This document shows positions 1 through 9,081 of a DNA stretch of 64,000 nucleotides, piece by piece (the stretch's first letter is position 1; every line of letters begins with the position of its first letter). The notes under the pieces are model-generated. The model saw only the letters and a program-made list of their open reading frames with translations. It was not told where the DNA came from and made no database searches. Location of the stretch: positions 1 to 64,000 of the forward strand of contig JAQBNO010000110.1 in assembly GCA_028288485.1 (NCBI GenBank), given 5' to 3'. The translations under genes and the position numbers were made by a program. The stretch comes from Segetibacter sp. GTDB lineage: Bacteria; Bacteroidota; Bacteroidia; Chitinophagales; Chitinophagaceae.

Positions 1-269
1 AAGTTGAAGATTACCTCTAAAAACGGCGAAGTTCAATACTCGTCCGTCATTCGGATTACCAATAATAATGTTGTTAACTTCCGCGCATTTGTTTCAGGAA
101 AGAACCTTTATACCAACCTCCCGACTGACGCTAAAAATATTTCTTTATTTAAACAGTAACCCGAGGAAACGGTTTTACAACTATACCATTACAAAGTATA
201 TCAAGCGGATTAATGATGGTGAAGGTGCAGTTGAAAGATGAAGTATTGGTAAGAAAGGTAGCGTATTAA
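1..269 (+). pseudogene. Broken 3' end of a T9SS cargo gene (type A sorting domain)
   Basis: Frame 1 enters from the left edge and stops at 157-159; its last residues include NLYTNLPTDAKNISLF, which fits the first half of a Por-secretion C-terminal domain. A different frame, closed by a stop at 150-152 and readable to the stop at 267-269, gives the second half, with TRGNGFTTIPL, SSGLMMVKVQ and DEVLVRKVAY. The two halves lie in order but in different frames, and about 10-15 residues that normally lie between them are missing. I infer a frameshift plus a small deletion that removed the working sorting signal. The upstream part of the gene is outside the window, so the cargo type is unknown. A sequencing error could explain the frameshift but not easily the missing residues. 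Confidence 0.6.
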
Positions 270-327
270 ACCGCCCCCAAACGGGCTTTAAAGACCAGGG
301 AATAAACCTTGCCGATTTTGGTGTGCG

Positions 328-378
328 GTACAAGTGTGCGACGCAACGGTGCTTAATAGAATTTCTGTTGCCTGGCCC
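328..378 (+). repeat. Dispersed repeat copy (GTACAAG/TGCGACGCAACG type)
   Basis: The core TGCGACGCAACG follows GTACAAGTG, and is followed by TTAATAGAATTT and a TTGCCTGGCC stretch. The same arrangement occurs at 25054-25106. It lies between the broken T9SS tail and the 3' end of rfbD, in the 160-466 gap, where I see nothing else. Confidence 0.75.
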
Positions 379-466
379 AAAAAAATCTCAGGTATTAGTA
401 ACAAGCGGTAAAGCAAGATGCCGATAGAAACAATACGTGCATCTCGTTTTACGCTATTATTTAATG

Positions 467-1330
467 CTATGATTGCAATAACTGTAAACATTGCTGCAAA
501 CTATCTTTCCAATCCTTTAAAGTAATTCCAAAAGTCGCTTGTATTTTGTCTTTATTCATAACTGAGTAAGCCGGTCGCCTGGCTGGCGTAGGGTAACCGG
601 AAGTATCGATAGGGTTTACCTTACATTGCAAGCCCGCCAATTCTTTTATAGCTGTTGCAAAATCAAACCAGGTTATTACGCCTTCATTCGAAAAATGATA
701 AATTCCAGGCTTGTTTCCAGGAGCTGTGGCAATTTGCATAATTACCTCTGCAAGATCGGCGGCATAAGTGGGTGAACCTAACTGGTCATTAATTACATTA
801 ATACTATCACGCTCTTTCATGAGGCGAAGCATCGTTTTTACAAAGTTGTTTCCGAAATAACTGTACACCCACGATGTTCGGATGATAACGACCGAGGGGT
901 CCATCATTAAGGCCCGCTCCTCTCCTTTCAATTTACTCTCGCCATAAAAATTAACGGGTTTAACGGGGTAATCTTCCGTATACGGTGTAGTGGCAGTACC
1001 ATCAAATACGTAATCGGTTGAAATATGAATGAACCTTGTATTTATTTTGCGGCAATTCTCTGCAAGATTTCCAACTGCCTCAGCGTTTATTTTCAATGCA
1101 AGGTCTTTATCGGTTTCAGCTTTATCTACGGCGGTATAAGCCGCCGCGTTTATACAAACTGCAGGCTGGTACTGCTCGAAAAAAGCATCTACTTTTTTAG
1201 CATCCGTAATATCAAGTTCCGCTACGTCTGTTAAAACATACTCGTATTGAAGGTACTTTTCTGATAATATTCTTAACTCGTTACCTAATTGACCATTTTT
1301 TCCTGTTACCAGGATTACCGGTTTCGACAT
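467..1330 (-). CDS. rfbD: dTDP-4-dehydrorhamnose reductase (RmlD)
   Basis: Last step of dTDP-L-rhamnose synthesis: NADPH-dependent reduction of dTDP-4-dehydro-L-rhamnose in the cytoplasm. The 287 residues are the usual length for the family. Seen in the sequence: an N-terminal Rossmann motif (VTGKNGQLG, residues 8-16), STDYVFDG at 104-111, and the short-chain dehydrogenase pair Y129/K133 in FYGESK. It lies 67 bp downstream of a DegT-type aminotransferase on the same strand, so the two are probably co-transcribed and supply nucleotide sugars for surface polysaccharide. The other rml genes are not in the window. The ATG at 1330 places the Rossmann motif at the expected distance from the N-terminus. 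Confidence 0.93.
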   Translation of the reverse strand: MSKPVILVTGKNGQLGNELRILSEKYLQYEYVLTDVAELDITDAKKVDAFFEQYQPAVCINAAAYTAVDKAETDKDLALKINAEAVGNLAENCRKINTRFIHISTDYVFDGTATTPYTEDYPVKPVNFYGESKLKGEERALMMDPSVVIIRTSWVYSYFGNNFVKTMLRLMKERDSINVINDQLGSPTYAADLAEVIMQIATAPGNKPGIYHFSNEGVITWFDFATAIKELAGLQCKVNPIDTSGYPTPARRPAYSVMNKDKIQATFGITLKDWKDSLQQCLQLLQS

Positions 1331-1397
1331 AATCGTTGTTTTAGCTGAATTTTCTGCTGGTGATTGTATGGTGGCATCTAACTTGGGCCTTTTGCTG

Positions 1398-2531
1398 CTA
1401 CTTCCCGTTTATAAAGTGAAGAACATGGCCGGCGATATATTGCAACTGCTCTTCATCGAGTTCGGTGTGAATGGGCAGGGAAATTACCGTCCCGGTTAAC
1501 CAGTCAGTAACCGGAAGTTCATAATCTCCGCCACCAAACGCCGCAAACATTTTCTGCCGGTGAGCAGGAACAGGATAATAGATCATCGACGGTATTTTCT
1601 GCTCCGCCAGGTATTTATTCAACTCGTCCCTGTCGGCGCCGCTTAATTGCAAAGTGTATTGATGATAAACGTGATTTGTAAAAGCAGCAGTTTGAGGAGT
1701 AATTATCCTCTCATTTCCCGCAAACGCCTTATCATAAAATACCGCTGCTTTTTGCCGGGCAGTTATGTACTCGTCAAGATATTTCAGTTTAACGTCAAGA
1801 ATAGCGGCCTGGATAGAATCGAGTCTCGAATTACAGCCAACCACATCATGGTAATACCTTTCTTTCTGGCCATGATTGGCGATCATCTTCAGTTTTTCTG
1901 CAAGGGAATCATCGTTTGTAAAAATTGCCCCGCCGTCGCCAAATGCTCCAAGATTTTTCGATGGATAAAATGAAGTTGCTCCAATCGTTCCTATTGCACC
2001 CGTTTTCTTAGCAGAACCATCAGAAAAAGTATAATCACAGCCAATAGCCTGGGCATTATCTTCGATAACATATAAATTATGGGCTTTTGCTATTGCCATA
2101 ATTTCTTCCATATTAGCTGCCTGGCCGTATAAATGCACAGGAACAATCGCTTTTGTTTTTGACGTTATAGCTTTTTCAATCGCCTTAGGGTCGATACAAA
2201 AAGTTGCTTTATCAACTTCCACAAAAACCGGTGTGAGCCTGAGTAATGCTATAACTTCAGTGGTTGCTATATAGGTAAAAGAAGGCGTAATTACCTCATC
2301 ACCGGGTTGAAGGTCTAAGGCCATCATTGCTATCTGGAGGGCATCTGTTCCATTTGCACACGGGATGGTATGCTTAACATTTAGATAAGCAGATAAATTT
2401 TTAGAAAATTCGTGAACAGCTTTCCCGTTTATATAAGCAGCAGTGTCAAGAACCTGGTGTATACCTGCATCCACCTGTTCCTTTATTTTGAGGTACTGTG
2501 TTTTGGTATCCACCATTTGAATTGCCTTCAT
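1398..2531 (-). CDS. DegT/DnrJ/EryC1/StrS-family sugar aminotransferase
   Basis: PLP-dependent transfer of an amino group to a keto-sugar nucleotide, giving an amino sugar for surface polysaccharide. The 377 residues match the family. PLP contacts are visible: EDNAQAIG (D158) and the Schiff-base lysine K192 in SFYPSKNLGAFGDGGAI. The exact substrate cannot be read from the sequence; similar proteins act on 3-keto or 4-keto dideoxy sugars. It precedes rfbD on the same strand. Translation could also begin at Met6, five codons in. The gene is divergent from waaA across a 107 bp gap that holds candidate promoters for both directions. Confidence 0.9.
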   Translation of the reverse strand: MKAIQMVDTKTQYLKIKEQVDAGIHQVLDTAAYINGKAVHEFSKNLSAYLNVKHTIPCANGTDALQIAMMALDLQPGDEVITPSFTYIATTEVIALLRLTPVFVEVDKATFCIDPKAIEKAITSKTKAIVPVHLYGQAANMEEIMAIAKAHNLYVIEDNAQAIGCDYTFSDGSAKKTGAIGTIGATSFYPSKNLGAFGDGGAIFTNDDSLAEKLKMIANHGQKERYYHDVVGCNSRLDSIQAAILDVKLKYLDEYITARQKAAVFYDKAFAGNERIITPQTAAFTNHVYHQYTLQLSGADRDELNKYLAEQKIPSMIYYPVPAHRQKMFAAFGGGDYELPVTDWLTGTVISLPIHTELDEEQLQYIAGHVLHFINGK

Positions 2532-2551
2532 ACAACATGTTTGAATGGCGG

Positions 2552-2559
2552 CAAAGCTA
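2552..2559 (-). promoter_or_regulatory. Candidate -7 element for the aminotransferase/rfbD unit
   Basis: On the minus strand TAGCTTTG fits the Bacteroidota -7 consensus TAnnTTTG, 20 bp before the ATG. No convincing -33 TTTG is seen. Confidence 0.35.
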
Positions 2560-2610
2560 CATTAAAAAGCCCTTTTACCTCACTTGTTAACTTTAGATAG
2601 TATGAAAGGT

Positions 2611-2618
2611 TATTTTTG
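2611..2618 (+). promoter_or_regulatory. Candidate -7 element for waaA
   Basis: TATTTTTG fits TAnnTTTG and lies 20 bp before the GTG start of waaA. A TTG about 24 bp upstream could serve as a poorly spaced -33 element. Confidence 0.35.
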
Positions 2619-2638
2619 TTTAAACTTTAATAACCAGA

Positions 2639-3889
2639 GTGGGAAAATTATTTTACCAACTTTTCATTAGGCTTTATCCAATTACTATAAACCTGGCTTC
2701 TCCCTTCAATCATAAAGCAAAACTTTGGATAAAAGGCCGGAAAGGGATCTTTGATAAAATGAAGGAAACTGTTACCGGCCAACCGCTGATTTGGATGCAT
2801 TGTGCGTCTTTGGGAGAATTCGAACAGGGAAGGCCTTTACTTGAAAAGATAAGGCGTGAATATCCGGGCCATAAAATACTCCTCACTTTTTTTTCTCCTT
2901 CCGGTTACGAGGTAAGGAAAAATTATACGGGTGCCGATTATATCTTTTACCTCCCAATGGACAACATGCAGAATGCAGTCCGGTTTTATGAAATCGCACA
3001 ACCTAAACTAGTGCTTTTTATAAAATATGAGTTTTGGAATTATTACTTACAGGAGGCTAAGAAAAGAAATGTTCCATTATTGTTGGTATCAGCAATTTTT
3101 AGAAAGTCACAACCATTTTTTAAATGGCACGGCCACTTTTACCGCAAAATGCTTCACTGCTTTACTCACATTTTTGTACAAAATAAAGAATCATTGAGGC
3201 TCCTGCAATCTGTCGGATTCACTGTAAATATCTCTTTAGCCGGCGACACCCGTTTCGACAGGGTTATTGAAATTGCCGAGGGCTTTCATCCCATTCCTTC
3301 CGTTGAATCATTTTGCTTTGGTTCGGATGTAATTGTTGCAGGCAGTACCTGGACCGAAGACGACAAAGAACTGGCTCATTATGCAAACTCCCGTGACAAT
3401 ATCAAGTTTATCATCGCCCCTCATAACATTGGTAAAGACAGGTTAGCAGAATGCCGGCGGCTTTACAAACACTCGATACTTTTCTCCGGCTTAACTACTC
3501 CAAACCTGGCTGCAGGTTGCAACACAATTATTATAGACAATATCGGGATGCTTAGTAGCCTGTATAAATATGCAACAGTAACTTATGTTGGTGGAGGTTT
3601 TGGGGCCGACGGCGTTCACAATGTACTGGAAGCTGCAGTTTTTGGAAAACCTGTAGTATTCGGACCTGAATATTCAAAATTTATAGAGGCAGTCGAGTTA
3701 GTTGAAAATGGCGGCGGAATTACTATTGAAAATGCCCAGAAACTGGAGGCTAAATTTGATACACTTTTAAAGAAAGGAGCAGATTATACAAAGTCGTGCA
3801 ATGCAGCTTTGAGCTATGTTTACAGTAATAAAGGTTCAACCGAAAAAATACTGAAGTTTATTTATGAAAACCGTCTTTTAACCAACTGA
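2639..3889 (+). CDS. waaA: 3-deoxy-D-manno-octulosonic acid (Kdo) transferase
   Basis: Transfers Kdo from CMP-Kdo to lipid A precursor at the inner face of the cytoplasmic membrane. The 416 residues are a normal length. Seen: a short hydrophobic N-terminus, the acceptor-domain motif MHCASLGEFEQGRP with its likely catalytic Glu near residue 60, and a C-terminal donor domain with YVGGGFGADGVHNVLEAAVFGKPVVFGP, the CMP-Kdo binding signature. The start is a GTG, the only reasonable start ahead of the conserved N-terminus. Its last 28 bp overlap the 3' end of the convergent gene at 3862-4668, and no terminator is visible there. Confidence 0.93.
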   Translation: MGKLFYQLFIRLYPITINLASPFNHKAKLWIKGRKGIFDKMKETVTGQPLIWMHCASLGEFEQGRPLLEKIRREYPGHKILLTFFSPSGYEVRKNYTGADYIFYLPMDNMQNAVRFYEIAQPKLVLFIKYEFWNYYLQEAKKRNVPLLLVSAIFRKSQPFFKWHGHFYRKMLHCFTHIFVQNKESLRLLQSVGFTVNISLAGDTRFDRVIEIAEGFHPIPSVESFCFGSDVIVAGSTWTEDDKELAHYANSRDNIKFIIAPHNIGKDRLAECRRLYKHSILFSGLTTPNLAAGCNTIIIDNIGMLSSLYKYATVTYVGGGFGADGVHNVLEAAVFGKPVVFGPEYSKFIEAVELVENGGGITIENAQKLEAKFDTLLKKGADYTKSCNAALSYVYSNKGSTEKILKFIYENRLLTN

Positions 3890-4668
3890 TCAAAAGTTTT
3901 AACCAGTTCAAGATTGACGTCCCAGCCAATTTTTACTTTCAGTTCGCGCTGGATCCAATACTCGGCCTCGGCATAAATATTAAAGCTGTTGATTGTTTTA
4001 ATAGAACGTTCGTACATATTCTCGTCATCCCTGAACAACTCTCGTATAAACCTGTGCCGGTCATTTATGCTGATAGCTTTCCTAAGATCGCGGATAGGCA
4101 CTTCCTGCAAAACAGAAGCCATTTCGGCTTTGTTCTGCTTTAATTTTTCATTAATCGATGCCGGAGCTCCTTCAACAACCATGGTATCATTTAATTCATA
4201 CACTGCTTTTTCCTGGTGAGCTAAAGTGGGGATATCTAAAATCGGGTCTAACGACCACGGGCTTCCTTTCTCTTCCTTCACAGGTAAAACCGTTTGCCAC
4301 GGCTTCTGCTCAATAAAATGTGGAATAGGCTCTGGTTCAGGTTTAGGAGTTGGCATTGGGGCCGGTTCTGGCATCGGCGACTCTGGTTCTGGCATTGGCT
4401 CTGCTACCGGCTCAGGCTCACTTTCCGGCTTAGGTACCGGTTTATATGAAAGGTGTTCGAGTAACCCTTGTCGTGTTGCTTCAGGATGAATTACAATGGC
4501 ATTTGGAGCCATCACTGAAACCTTCTTTGCTTCGCTGTTATTGACCTGTTTGGTTTGTAAAAATAACTCACCGTGCAATAATTGGGCAGTAACCAACATA
4601 TGTTGTACGTCGGCCTTCTGCGAAAATTGCTCCTTCAATTTATCAATTAAAACACCCACTCTTTCCAT
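3862..4668 (-). CDS. Proline/glutamate-rich protein of unknown function
   Basis: A 268-residue protein whose family I do not recognise with certainty. It has three parts: an N-terminal section (1-75), a Pro-Glu-rich spacer (about 76-118, built of PEPEP/PMPEP units), and a charged helical C-terminal domain (about 190-268, with PIRDLRKAISINDRHRF and YWIQRELKVKIGW). There is no signal peptide or membrane segment, so it is probably cytoplasmic. The spacer is likely a stiff extended linker. The gene is convergent with waaA (28 bp overlap) and divergent from tdk. The opposite strand is also open over the spacer and would give a Gly-rich peptide, which I take to be a by-product of the repeated codons. 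Confidence 0.75.
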   Translation of the reverse strand: MERVGVLIDKLKEQFSQKADVQHMLVTAQLLHGELFLQTKQVNNSEAKKVSVMAPNAIVIHPEATRQGLLEHLSYKPVPKPESEPEPVAEPMPEPESPMPEPAPMPTPKPEPEPIPHFIEQKPWQTVLPVKEEKGSPWSLDPILDIPTLAHQEKAVYELNDTMVVEGAPASINEKLKQNKAEMASVLQEVPIRDLRKAISINDRHRFIRELFRDDENMYERSIKTINSFNIYAEAEYWIQRELKVKIGWDVNLELVKTFDQLVKRRFS

Positions 4669-4751
4669 TGGAAAATATACTTTTGGGGATTAGTAAGGGG
4701 TTACGAGGTAAAATTACTAACTCTTTGCATACAACAACAAGTTAATTCAGA

Positions 4752-5318
4752 ATGTTTATTGAACCTAATATTTCCGGCGAACGCAGGGGGTGGATCGAAG
4801 TTATTTGCGGTAGTATGTTCAGCGGAAAAACAGAAGAACTGATTCGCCGGTTAAGAAGGGCGCGGTTTGCTAACCTGAAAGTTGAGATATTCAAACCGGC
4901 TATCGACGTTCGTTTCGATGAAACAGCCGTTGTAAGCCACGATTCAAATTCCATCCATTCTACACCCATCGATAATTCACAAACTATATTATTATTAGCC
5001 AACGATGTCGATATTGTAGGTATTGATGAAGCACAGTTTTTTGACGATGAAATAATCAACGTTTGCGAAAAACTGGCTTTAAAAGGAATAAGGGTAATTG
5101 TTGCAGGACTAGATATGGATTACAAGGGACAGCCTTTTGGCCAGATGCCGAAGCTGCTCGCTATTGCTGATTTCATTACCAAGCTTCATGCTATATGTGT
5201 GCGCTGTGGTAACCTCGCAAATATCTCTTACCGTAAATCTGCACAGGAAGGACAGGTGTTATTAGGCGAAATGGATGTTTATGAGCCGCGCTGCAGAAAA
5301 TGTTATCATGAAGGATGA
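4752..5318 (+). CDS. tdk: Thymidine kinase
   Basis: Phosphorylates thymidine with ATP in the pyrimidine salvage pathway. The 188 residues fit the type II (bacterial) family. Seen: P-loop GSMFSGKT (20-27), the Mg/active-site segment [10 protein letters not shown], and zinc-binding cysteine pairs near the C-terminus (CVRCGN and CRKCY). It is a stand-alone gene, followed by a 179 bp gap carrying a dispersed repeat and then ccmB. Confidence 0.96.
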   Translation: MFIEPNISGERRGWIEVICGSMFSGKTEELIRRLRRARFANLKVEIFKPAIDVRFDETAVVSHDSNSIHSTPIDNSQTILLLANDVDIVGIDEAQFFDDEIINVCEKLALKGIRVIVAGLDMDYKGQPFGQMPKLLAIADFITKLHAICVRCGNLANISYRKSAQEGQVLLGEMDVYEPRCRKCYHEG

Positions 5319-5367
5319 AAGAAAGAAGAATATTTTGGTAACCAGCAGCAATGCTACTGCCAGCAGC

Positions 5368-5388
5368 CGTTGCGTCGCACTCTTGTAC
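5368..5388 (-). repeat. Dispersed repeat copy (TGCGACGCAACG type)
   Basis: Minus-strand copy: GTACAAGAG directly followed by TGCGACGCAACG, identical over 21 bp to the copy starting at 25054. It lies between tdk and ccmB. Confidence 0.75.
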
Positions 5389-5497
5389 TTTAACCTACAA
5401 TTAGCGGCTAAACCATATTCATATAAATCATTGTAAACAAGGCCATTTAAACAACGATAAAACAAATGAAAAGGAGCCTTCCAAAATTTACAATCTA

Positions 5498-6157
5498 TTG
5501 AACTCACTTAAAACAATTACCGCGCTTTTCAAAAAAGACCTGTTATTAGAAATACGACAGCAGTACAGCTTTTACGGCGTATTACTATATGTGTCGTCAA
5601 CCATATTTGTTCTGTATCTGGCCATGGGCCAGCCAGAAGACGAAGTATGGAACGGGTTATTCTGGATGATACAGCTTTTTGTGTGTGTAAATGCAGTTGC
5701 GAAGAGCTTCTTGCAGGAGAGCAAGGGACGAATGTTGTACTTCTACTCTATTGCCGGCCCGCGGGACTTCATTCTTTCAAAACTACTTTTCAACGCTTTG
5801 CTCATGCTGATAATGAGTATTATGAGTTTGCTCCTATTCCTCTTACTGATGGGAAACCCTTTAAGGCAACCTTTACAATTCATTGGATTGGCAACATTAG
5901 GTGGGGTTAGCCTGAGTGTGGTATTTACCTTTTTAGCAGCGATTGCTTCCAAGGCACAACAACAGGCCGCTCTTATGGCTATCCTCGGTTTTCCAATTAT
6001 TATTCCTCAGCTCCTGCTGCTGATGAAAATTGCAACGATTGCCTTTTCATCTGTCATACAGGCGGGACTTGGACAAATGGTTCTATTATTAATTGCATTA
6101 GATGCAATGGTAGTTGTTCTCTCTATTATTTTGTTTCCCTTTCTCTGGAAGGATTAA
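5498..6157 (+). CDS. ccmB: Heme exporter permease subunit CcmB
   Basis: Membrane subunit of the CcmABC complex, which helps hand heme to the periplasm during cytochrome c maturation. The 219 residues hold about six hydrophobic segments. The N-terminal amphipathic stretch (ITALFKKDLLLEIRQQ) is the usual start of the family. The frame opens with TTG at 5498; no ATG is in frame upstream, and the next internal Met falls inside a membrane segment, so TTG is the best start despite being unusual. ccmC follows after 157 bp. The ATPase subunit gene ccmA is not in this window. Confidence 0.85.
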   Translation: MNSLKTITALFKKDLLLEIRQQYSFYGVLLYVSSTIFVLYLAMGQPEDEVWNGLFWMIQLFVCVNAVAKSFLQESKGRMLYFYSIAGPRDFILSKLLFNALLMLIMSIMSLLLFLLLMGNPLRQPLQFIGLATLGGVSLSVVFTFLAAIASKAQQQAALMAILGFPIIIPQLLLLMKIATIAFSSVIQAGLGQMVLLLIALDAMVVVLSIILFPFLWKD

Positions 6158-6314
6158 GCTACAACTATTTGTGCGTCACCTATTTTATCAATTCTTCTTC
6201 GCTAGAATGAACACCTTTCCCCTAATTTTGTTGCTTTATTTTTCACGACTTCTTGAGCTTAAACAGGGTTAGCTGAGCGCTATCTTACTTTTATGCTGTA
6301 AAACAATAACAACC

Positions 6315-6992
6315 ATGATTAGAAAATCCTGGTGGAAAACGCTATCAGTAGTTTTATTAATATATACATTTACTGCCGGCTTTCTCATCAAAGTTCCTCA
6401 CGTAGGCAATTTGTATGGCTCCATCCGTAACTTCTTTTTTCACGTACCCATGTGGTTTGGAATGATGGTACTTTTTTTAATTTCTGTTATTTACGCCATT
6501 AAACATCTCCGCAATCCTACTATTGACTCCGACATCTATTCGAAAGAGTATGCAAAAACAGGTACCGTGTTTGGTGTGTTAGGGCTGATTACCGGCTCTA
6601 TTTGGGCAAACTACACCTGGGGTGAGGCATGGAGTAACGATCCCAAACAATTACTGGCTGCCATATCCCTGCTTATATATGCTGCTTATTTTATATTACG
6701 AAACTCTATTACCGATATAGACAAAAGAGGACGCATAGGCGCTGTTTACAATGTTTTCGCCTGCGCTATGCTCTTTCCTACATTATGGATTATTCCAAGA
6801 ATGGTAGAAAGTCTGCATCCGGGCGGACAGGGAGTAGAGGGAAACCCTGGAATGGGCGGTAAAGACCTTGATGCGACGATGCGGGTCGTTTTTTGGCCGG
6901 CAGTTATAGGATGGACTTTGTTAGGTGTATGGATAACAACCCTTAAAATAAGATTTGAACAACTTAAAGAAAAACAAACAGTAAATGTTTAA
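6315..6992 (+). CDS. ccmC: Cytochrome c biogenesis protein CcmC
   Basis: Inner-membrane heme-handling protein that delivers heme to the chaperone CcmE. The 225 residues have six predicted membrane segments, and the periplasmic tryptophan-rich loop appears as WANYTWGEAWSNDPKQL, the WWD-type heme-binding signature in a diverged form. Its last 8 bp overlap the start of a small ccmD-like gene, so the two are translationally linked. The same fold occurs in CcsA and CcmF, but length and context favour CcmC. Confidence 0.88.
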   Translation: MIRKSWWKTLSVVLLIYTFTAGFLIKVPHVGNLYGSIRNFFFHVPMWFGMMVLFLISVIYAIKHLRNPTIDSDIYSKEYAKTGTVFGVLGLITGSIWANYTWGEAWSNDPKQLLAAISLLIYAAYFILRNSITDIDKRGRIGAVYNVFACAMLFPTLWIIPRMVESLHPGGQGVEGNPGMGGKDLDATMRVVFWPAVIGWTLLGVWITTLKIRFEQLKEKQTVNV

Positions 6993-7215
6993 TAGAAAAT
7001 CTTCTTTACTTGCTTTTGCATTTTTGATAAACCAATGCGTGAATGCCCAGTCAAATGCAACAGTTGCAACTGCTGAAAAAACGGGATTTATGCGAAGCGA
7101 GGCAAAAATCTATGTAGTGATGATTGTCGTAATTACCATTCTTGCAGGTTTAATACTTTACCTGTTTAGATTAGACAGAAAATTAACTAAACTTGAAAAA
7201 GGTAGTAGTCTGTAG
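6985..7215 (+). CDS. Small membrane protein, CcmD-like
   Basis: A 76-residue protein with an N-terminal hydrophobic, signal-like segment (about 7-22, ending near CVNAQS), one membrane helix (about 44-62), and a short basic cytoplasmic tail. It begins inside the ccmC stop region (8 bp overlap). Size, topology and position match CcmD, which holds the CcmABC-CcmE complex together. The sequence itself is too short to prove membership, so the call rests mainly on context. Confidence 0.6.
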   Translation: MFNRKSSLLAFAFLINQCVNAQSNATVATAEKTGFMRSEAKIYVVMIVVITILAGLILYLFRLDRKLTKLEKGSSL

Positions 7216-7372
7216 AAAGTCATGAATTACGCGACGGATGATTTGCGTATTACAGTACAACAGAGCCACGCCCCGGCGGGCACGATGTTGACACCAGTTT
7301 TAATGTAGACCACATAAATAAAACCCTTAAAACGAGTACTTCCAAATATGACATTAGATAAATTAGAATAAT

Positions 7373-8791
7373 ATGACAGTGACTGAGAACTACAGCTTCT
7401 TTGATAGTGTTATCCGGAGCTTTGATAAAGCGGCAAAGTTTACAAGTTGGGATTTGGGAATATTGGAACAGATTAAGGCTTGCAATAGTGTCTACAGGAT
7501 GAAATTCCCGGTTAGAATTGGAGATAATATTGAAGTGATTGAAGCTTACCGGGTACAACATAGCCATCACAAAACCCCCTGCAAAGGCGGTATACGCTTT
7601 AGTATGGAGGTAAACCAGGACGAGGTTATGGCGCTTGCCGCATTGATGACCTATAAATGTGCAATTGTAAATGTGCCTTTCGGAGGCGCTAAAGGTGGAA
7701 TTAAAATTGACCCGAAAAAATATACTGCTTTCGAACTCGAAAAAATCACCCGACGTTATACTTCTGAATTAATCAAGAAAAATTTTATCGGCCCCGGCAC
7801 CGACGTGCCTGCTCCTGATTATGGAACAGGGGCTCGTGAAATGGCGTGGATCTTAGATACCTATGTTGCGATGCACCCGGGAGAAGTAGATGCCGCAGCC
7901 TGTGTTACCGGCAAACCCGTATCGCAGGGCGGCGTTCGCGGAAGAACCGAAGCAACCGGGTTGGGCGTTTTCTTTGGCATTAGGGAAGTTTGCAATATGG
8001 CCTCTATAATGGAAGGACTTGGATTAACCATGGGAATTGCTGGTAAAAGAGTCGTTGTTCAGGGCCTCGGCAACGTGGGCTACCACTGTGCAAAATACTT
8101 TCGGGAACATGGAGCTAAAGTGATCGCAATTGCTGAGTGGGAAGGAGCAGTATACAATCAAGATGGACTAAACGAAGAAGATGTTTTTCAACACAGGAAG
8201 GCAAAAGGCACAATATTGAACTTTCCCGGCGGACAAAACCTCGCATTAAATACTGATGCACTGGAACTTGATTGTGATATTTTGATTCCGGCAGCCTTGG
8301 AGAATGTCATCAACGGGCAAAACGCACCCCGGGTAAAAGCAAAAATTATTGGCGAGGCTGCAAACGGTCCATTAACACCCGAAGCAGATGAAATTTTCAT
8401 TGCTAAAGGAACACTCGTAGTTCCCGATATGTACCTGAATGCAGGAGGTGTAACAGTAAGTTATTTTGAATGGTTGAAAAACCTTAGCCATGTCCGCTAC
8501 GGGCGGCTCGAAAAGCGTTTTACCGAAAACATGAACAAACACATCCTGGGGCAAATAGAAAATCTTACAGGAAAAAATGTTGATGCAAAAGAAAGAACGT
8601 TTATAGAACATGGTGCTGACGAGGTCGATCTTGTTCACAGCGGACTGGAAGAAACAATGGTAACCGCGACCAAGGAAATTATGGATGTTTGGAAAAGCAA
8701 TCCAGGAATACCTGATATGCGCACGGCCGCTTATGTTTGTGCCATAAACAAAGTTGCCACCAGCTATGCTGAACTCGGTATTTTTCCTTAA
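7373..8791 (+). CDS. gdhA: Glu/Leu/Phe/Val dehydrogenase, probably glutamate dehydrogenase
   Basis: Oxidative deamination of an amino acid (or the reverse) with NAD(P), linking amino acid and 2-oxoacid pools. The 472 residues are slightly longer than typical hexameric glutamate dehydrogenases. Seen: PCKGGIRFS with the catalytic-site lysine, [10 protein letters not shown], and the dinucleotide-binding motif [28 protein letters not shown] closes the cofactor domain. Substrate choice (Glu versus branched-chain) is inferred from overall resemblance. It is a single gene closed by a clear terminator at 8820-8848. Confidence 0.85.
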   Translation: MTVTENYSFFDSVIRSFDKAAKFTSWDLGILEQIKACNSVYRMKFPVRIGDNIEVIEAYRVQHSHHKTPCKGGIRFSMEVNQDEVMALAALMTYKCAIVNVPFGGAKGGIKIDPKKYTAFELEKITRRYTSELIKKNFIGPGTDVPAPDYGTGAREMAWILDTYVAMHPGEVDAAACVTGKPVSQGGVRGRTEATGLGVFFGIREVCNMASIMEGLGLTMGIAGKRVVVQGLGNVGYHCAKYFREHGAKVIAIAEWEGAVYNQDGLNEEDVFQHRKAKGTILNFPGGQNLALNTDALELDCDILIPAALENVINGQNAPRVKAKIIGEAANGPLTPEADEIFIAKGTLVVPDMYLNAGGVTVSYFEWLKNLSHVRYGRLEKRFTENMNKHILGQIENLTGKNVDAKERTFIEHGADEVDLVHSGLEETMVTATKEIMDVWKSNPGIPDMRTAAYVCAINKVATSYAELGIFP

Positions 8792-8819
8792 TGAAATGTT
8801 TATATTTTATTTATTTCGT

Positions 8820-8848
8820 AAAAATCCCTGTCCGGCGCAGGGATTTTT
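8820..8848 (+). terminator. Rho-independent terminator of the glutamate dehydrogenase gene
   Basis: A 10-11 bp stem (AAAATCCCTG pairing with CAGGGATTTT) around a 7-base loop, ending in a run of T. It lies 29 bp after the stop codon. Confidence 0.88.
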
Positions 8849-9081
8849 GTTTTCTAATTTATTTTTTGGTAAAATTGCATCTCCATTCTTTTTTTTTATT
8901 TGATTATACATCTACTCCAGGAAAGTTTAAGGAAGGCAAATAAGATTTGAGTATTAGTTTTTTGCTAACATTCATGTCATAAAGCGCTTATTCACTTATT
9001 AGAATAAATCTTCTATATTCGCCCGCACTTAAAATATTCTGTACAATAATTGTCTTTTCGTTCCGTTTAATACGAGTTAAA

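Noticed and set aside
4226-4489. Gly/Ser-rich open frame opposite the Pro/Glu-rich gene
   Set aside because: It is the mirror of the PEPE spacer codons on the other strand; composition is explained by the real gene at 3862-4668.
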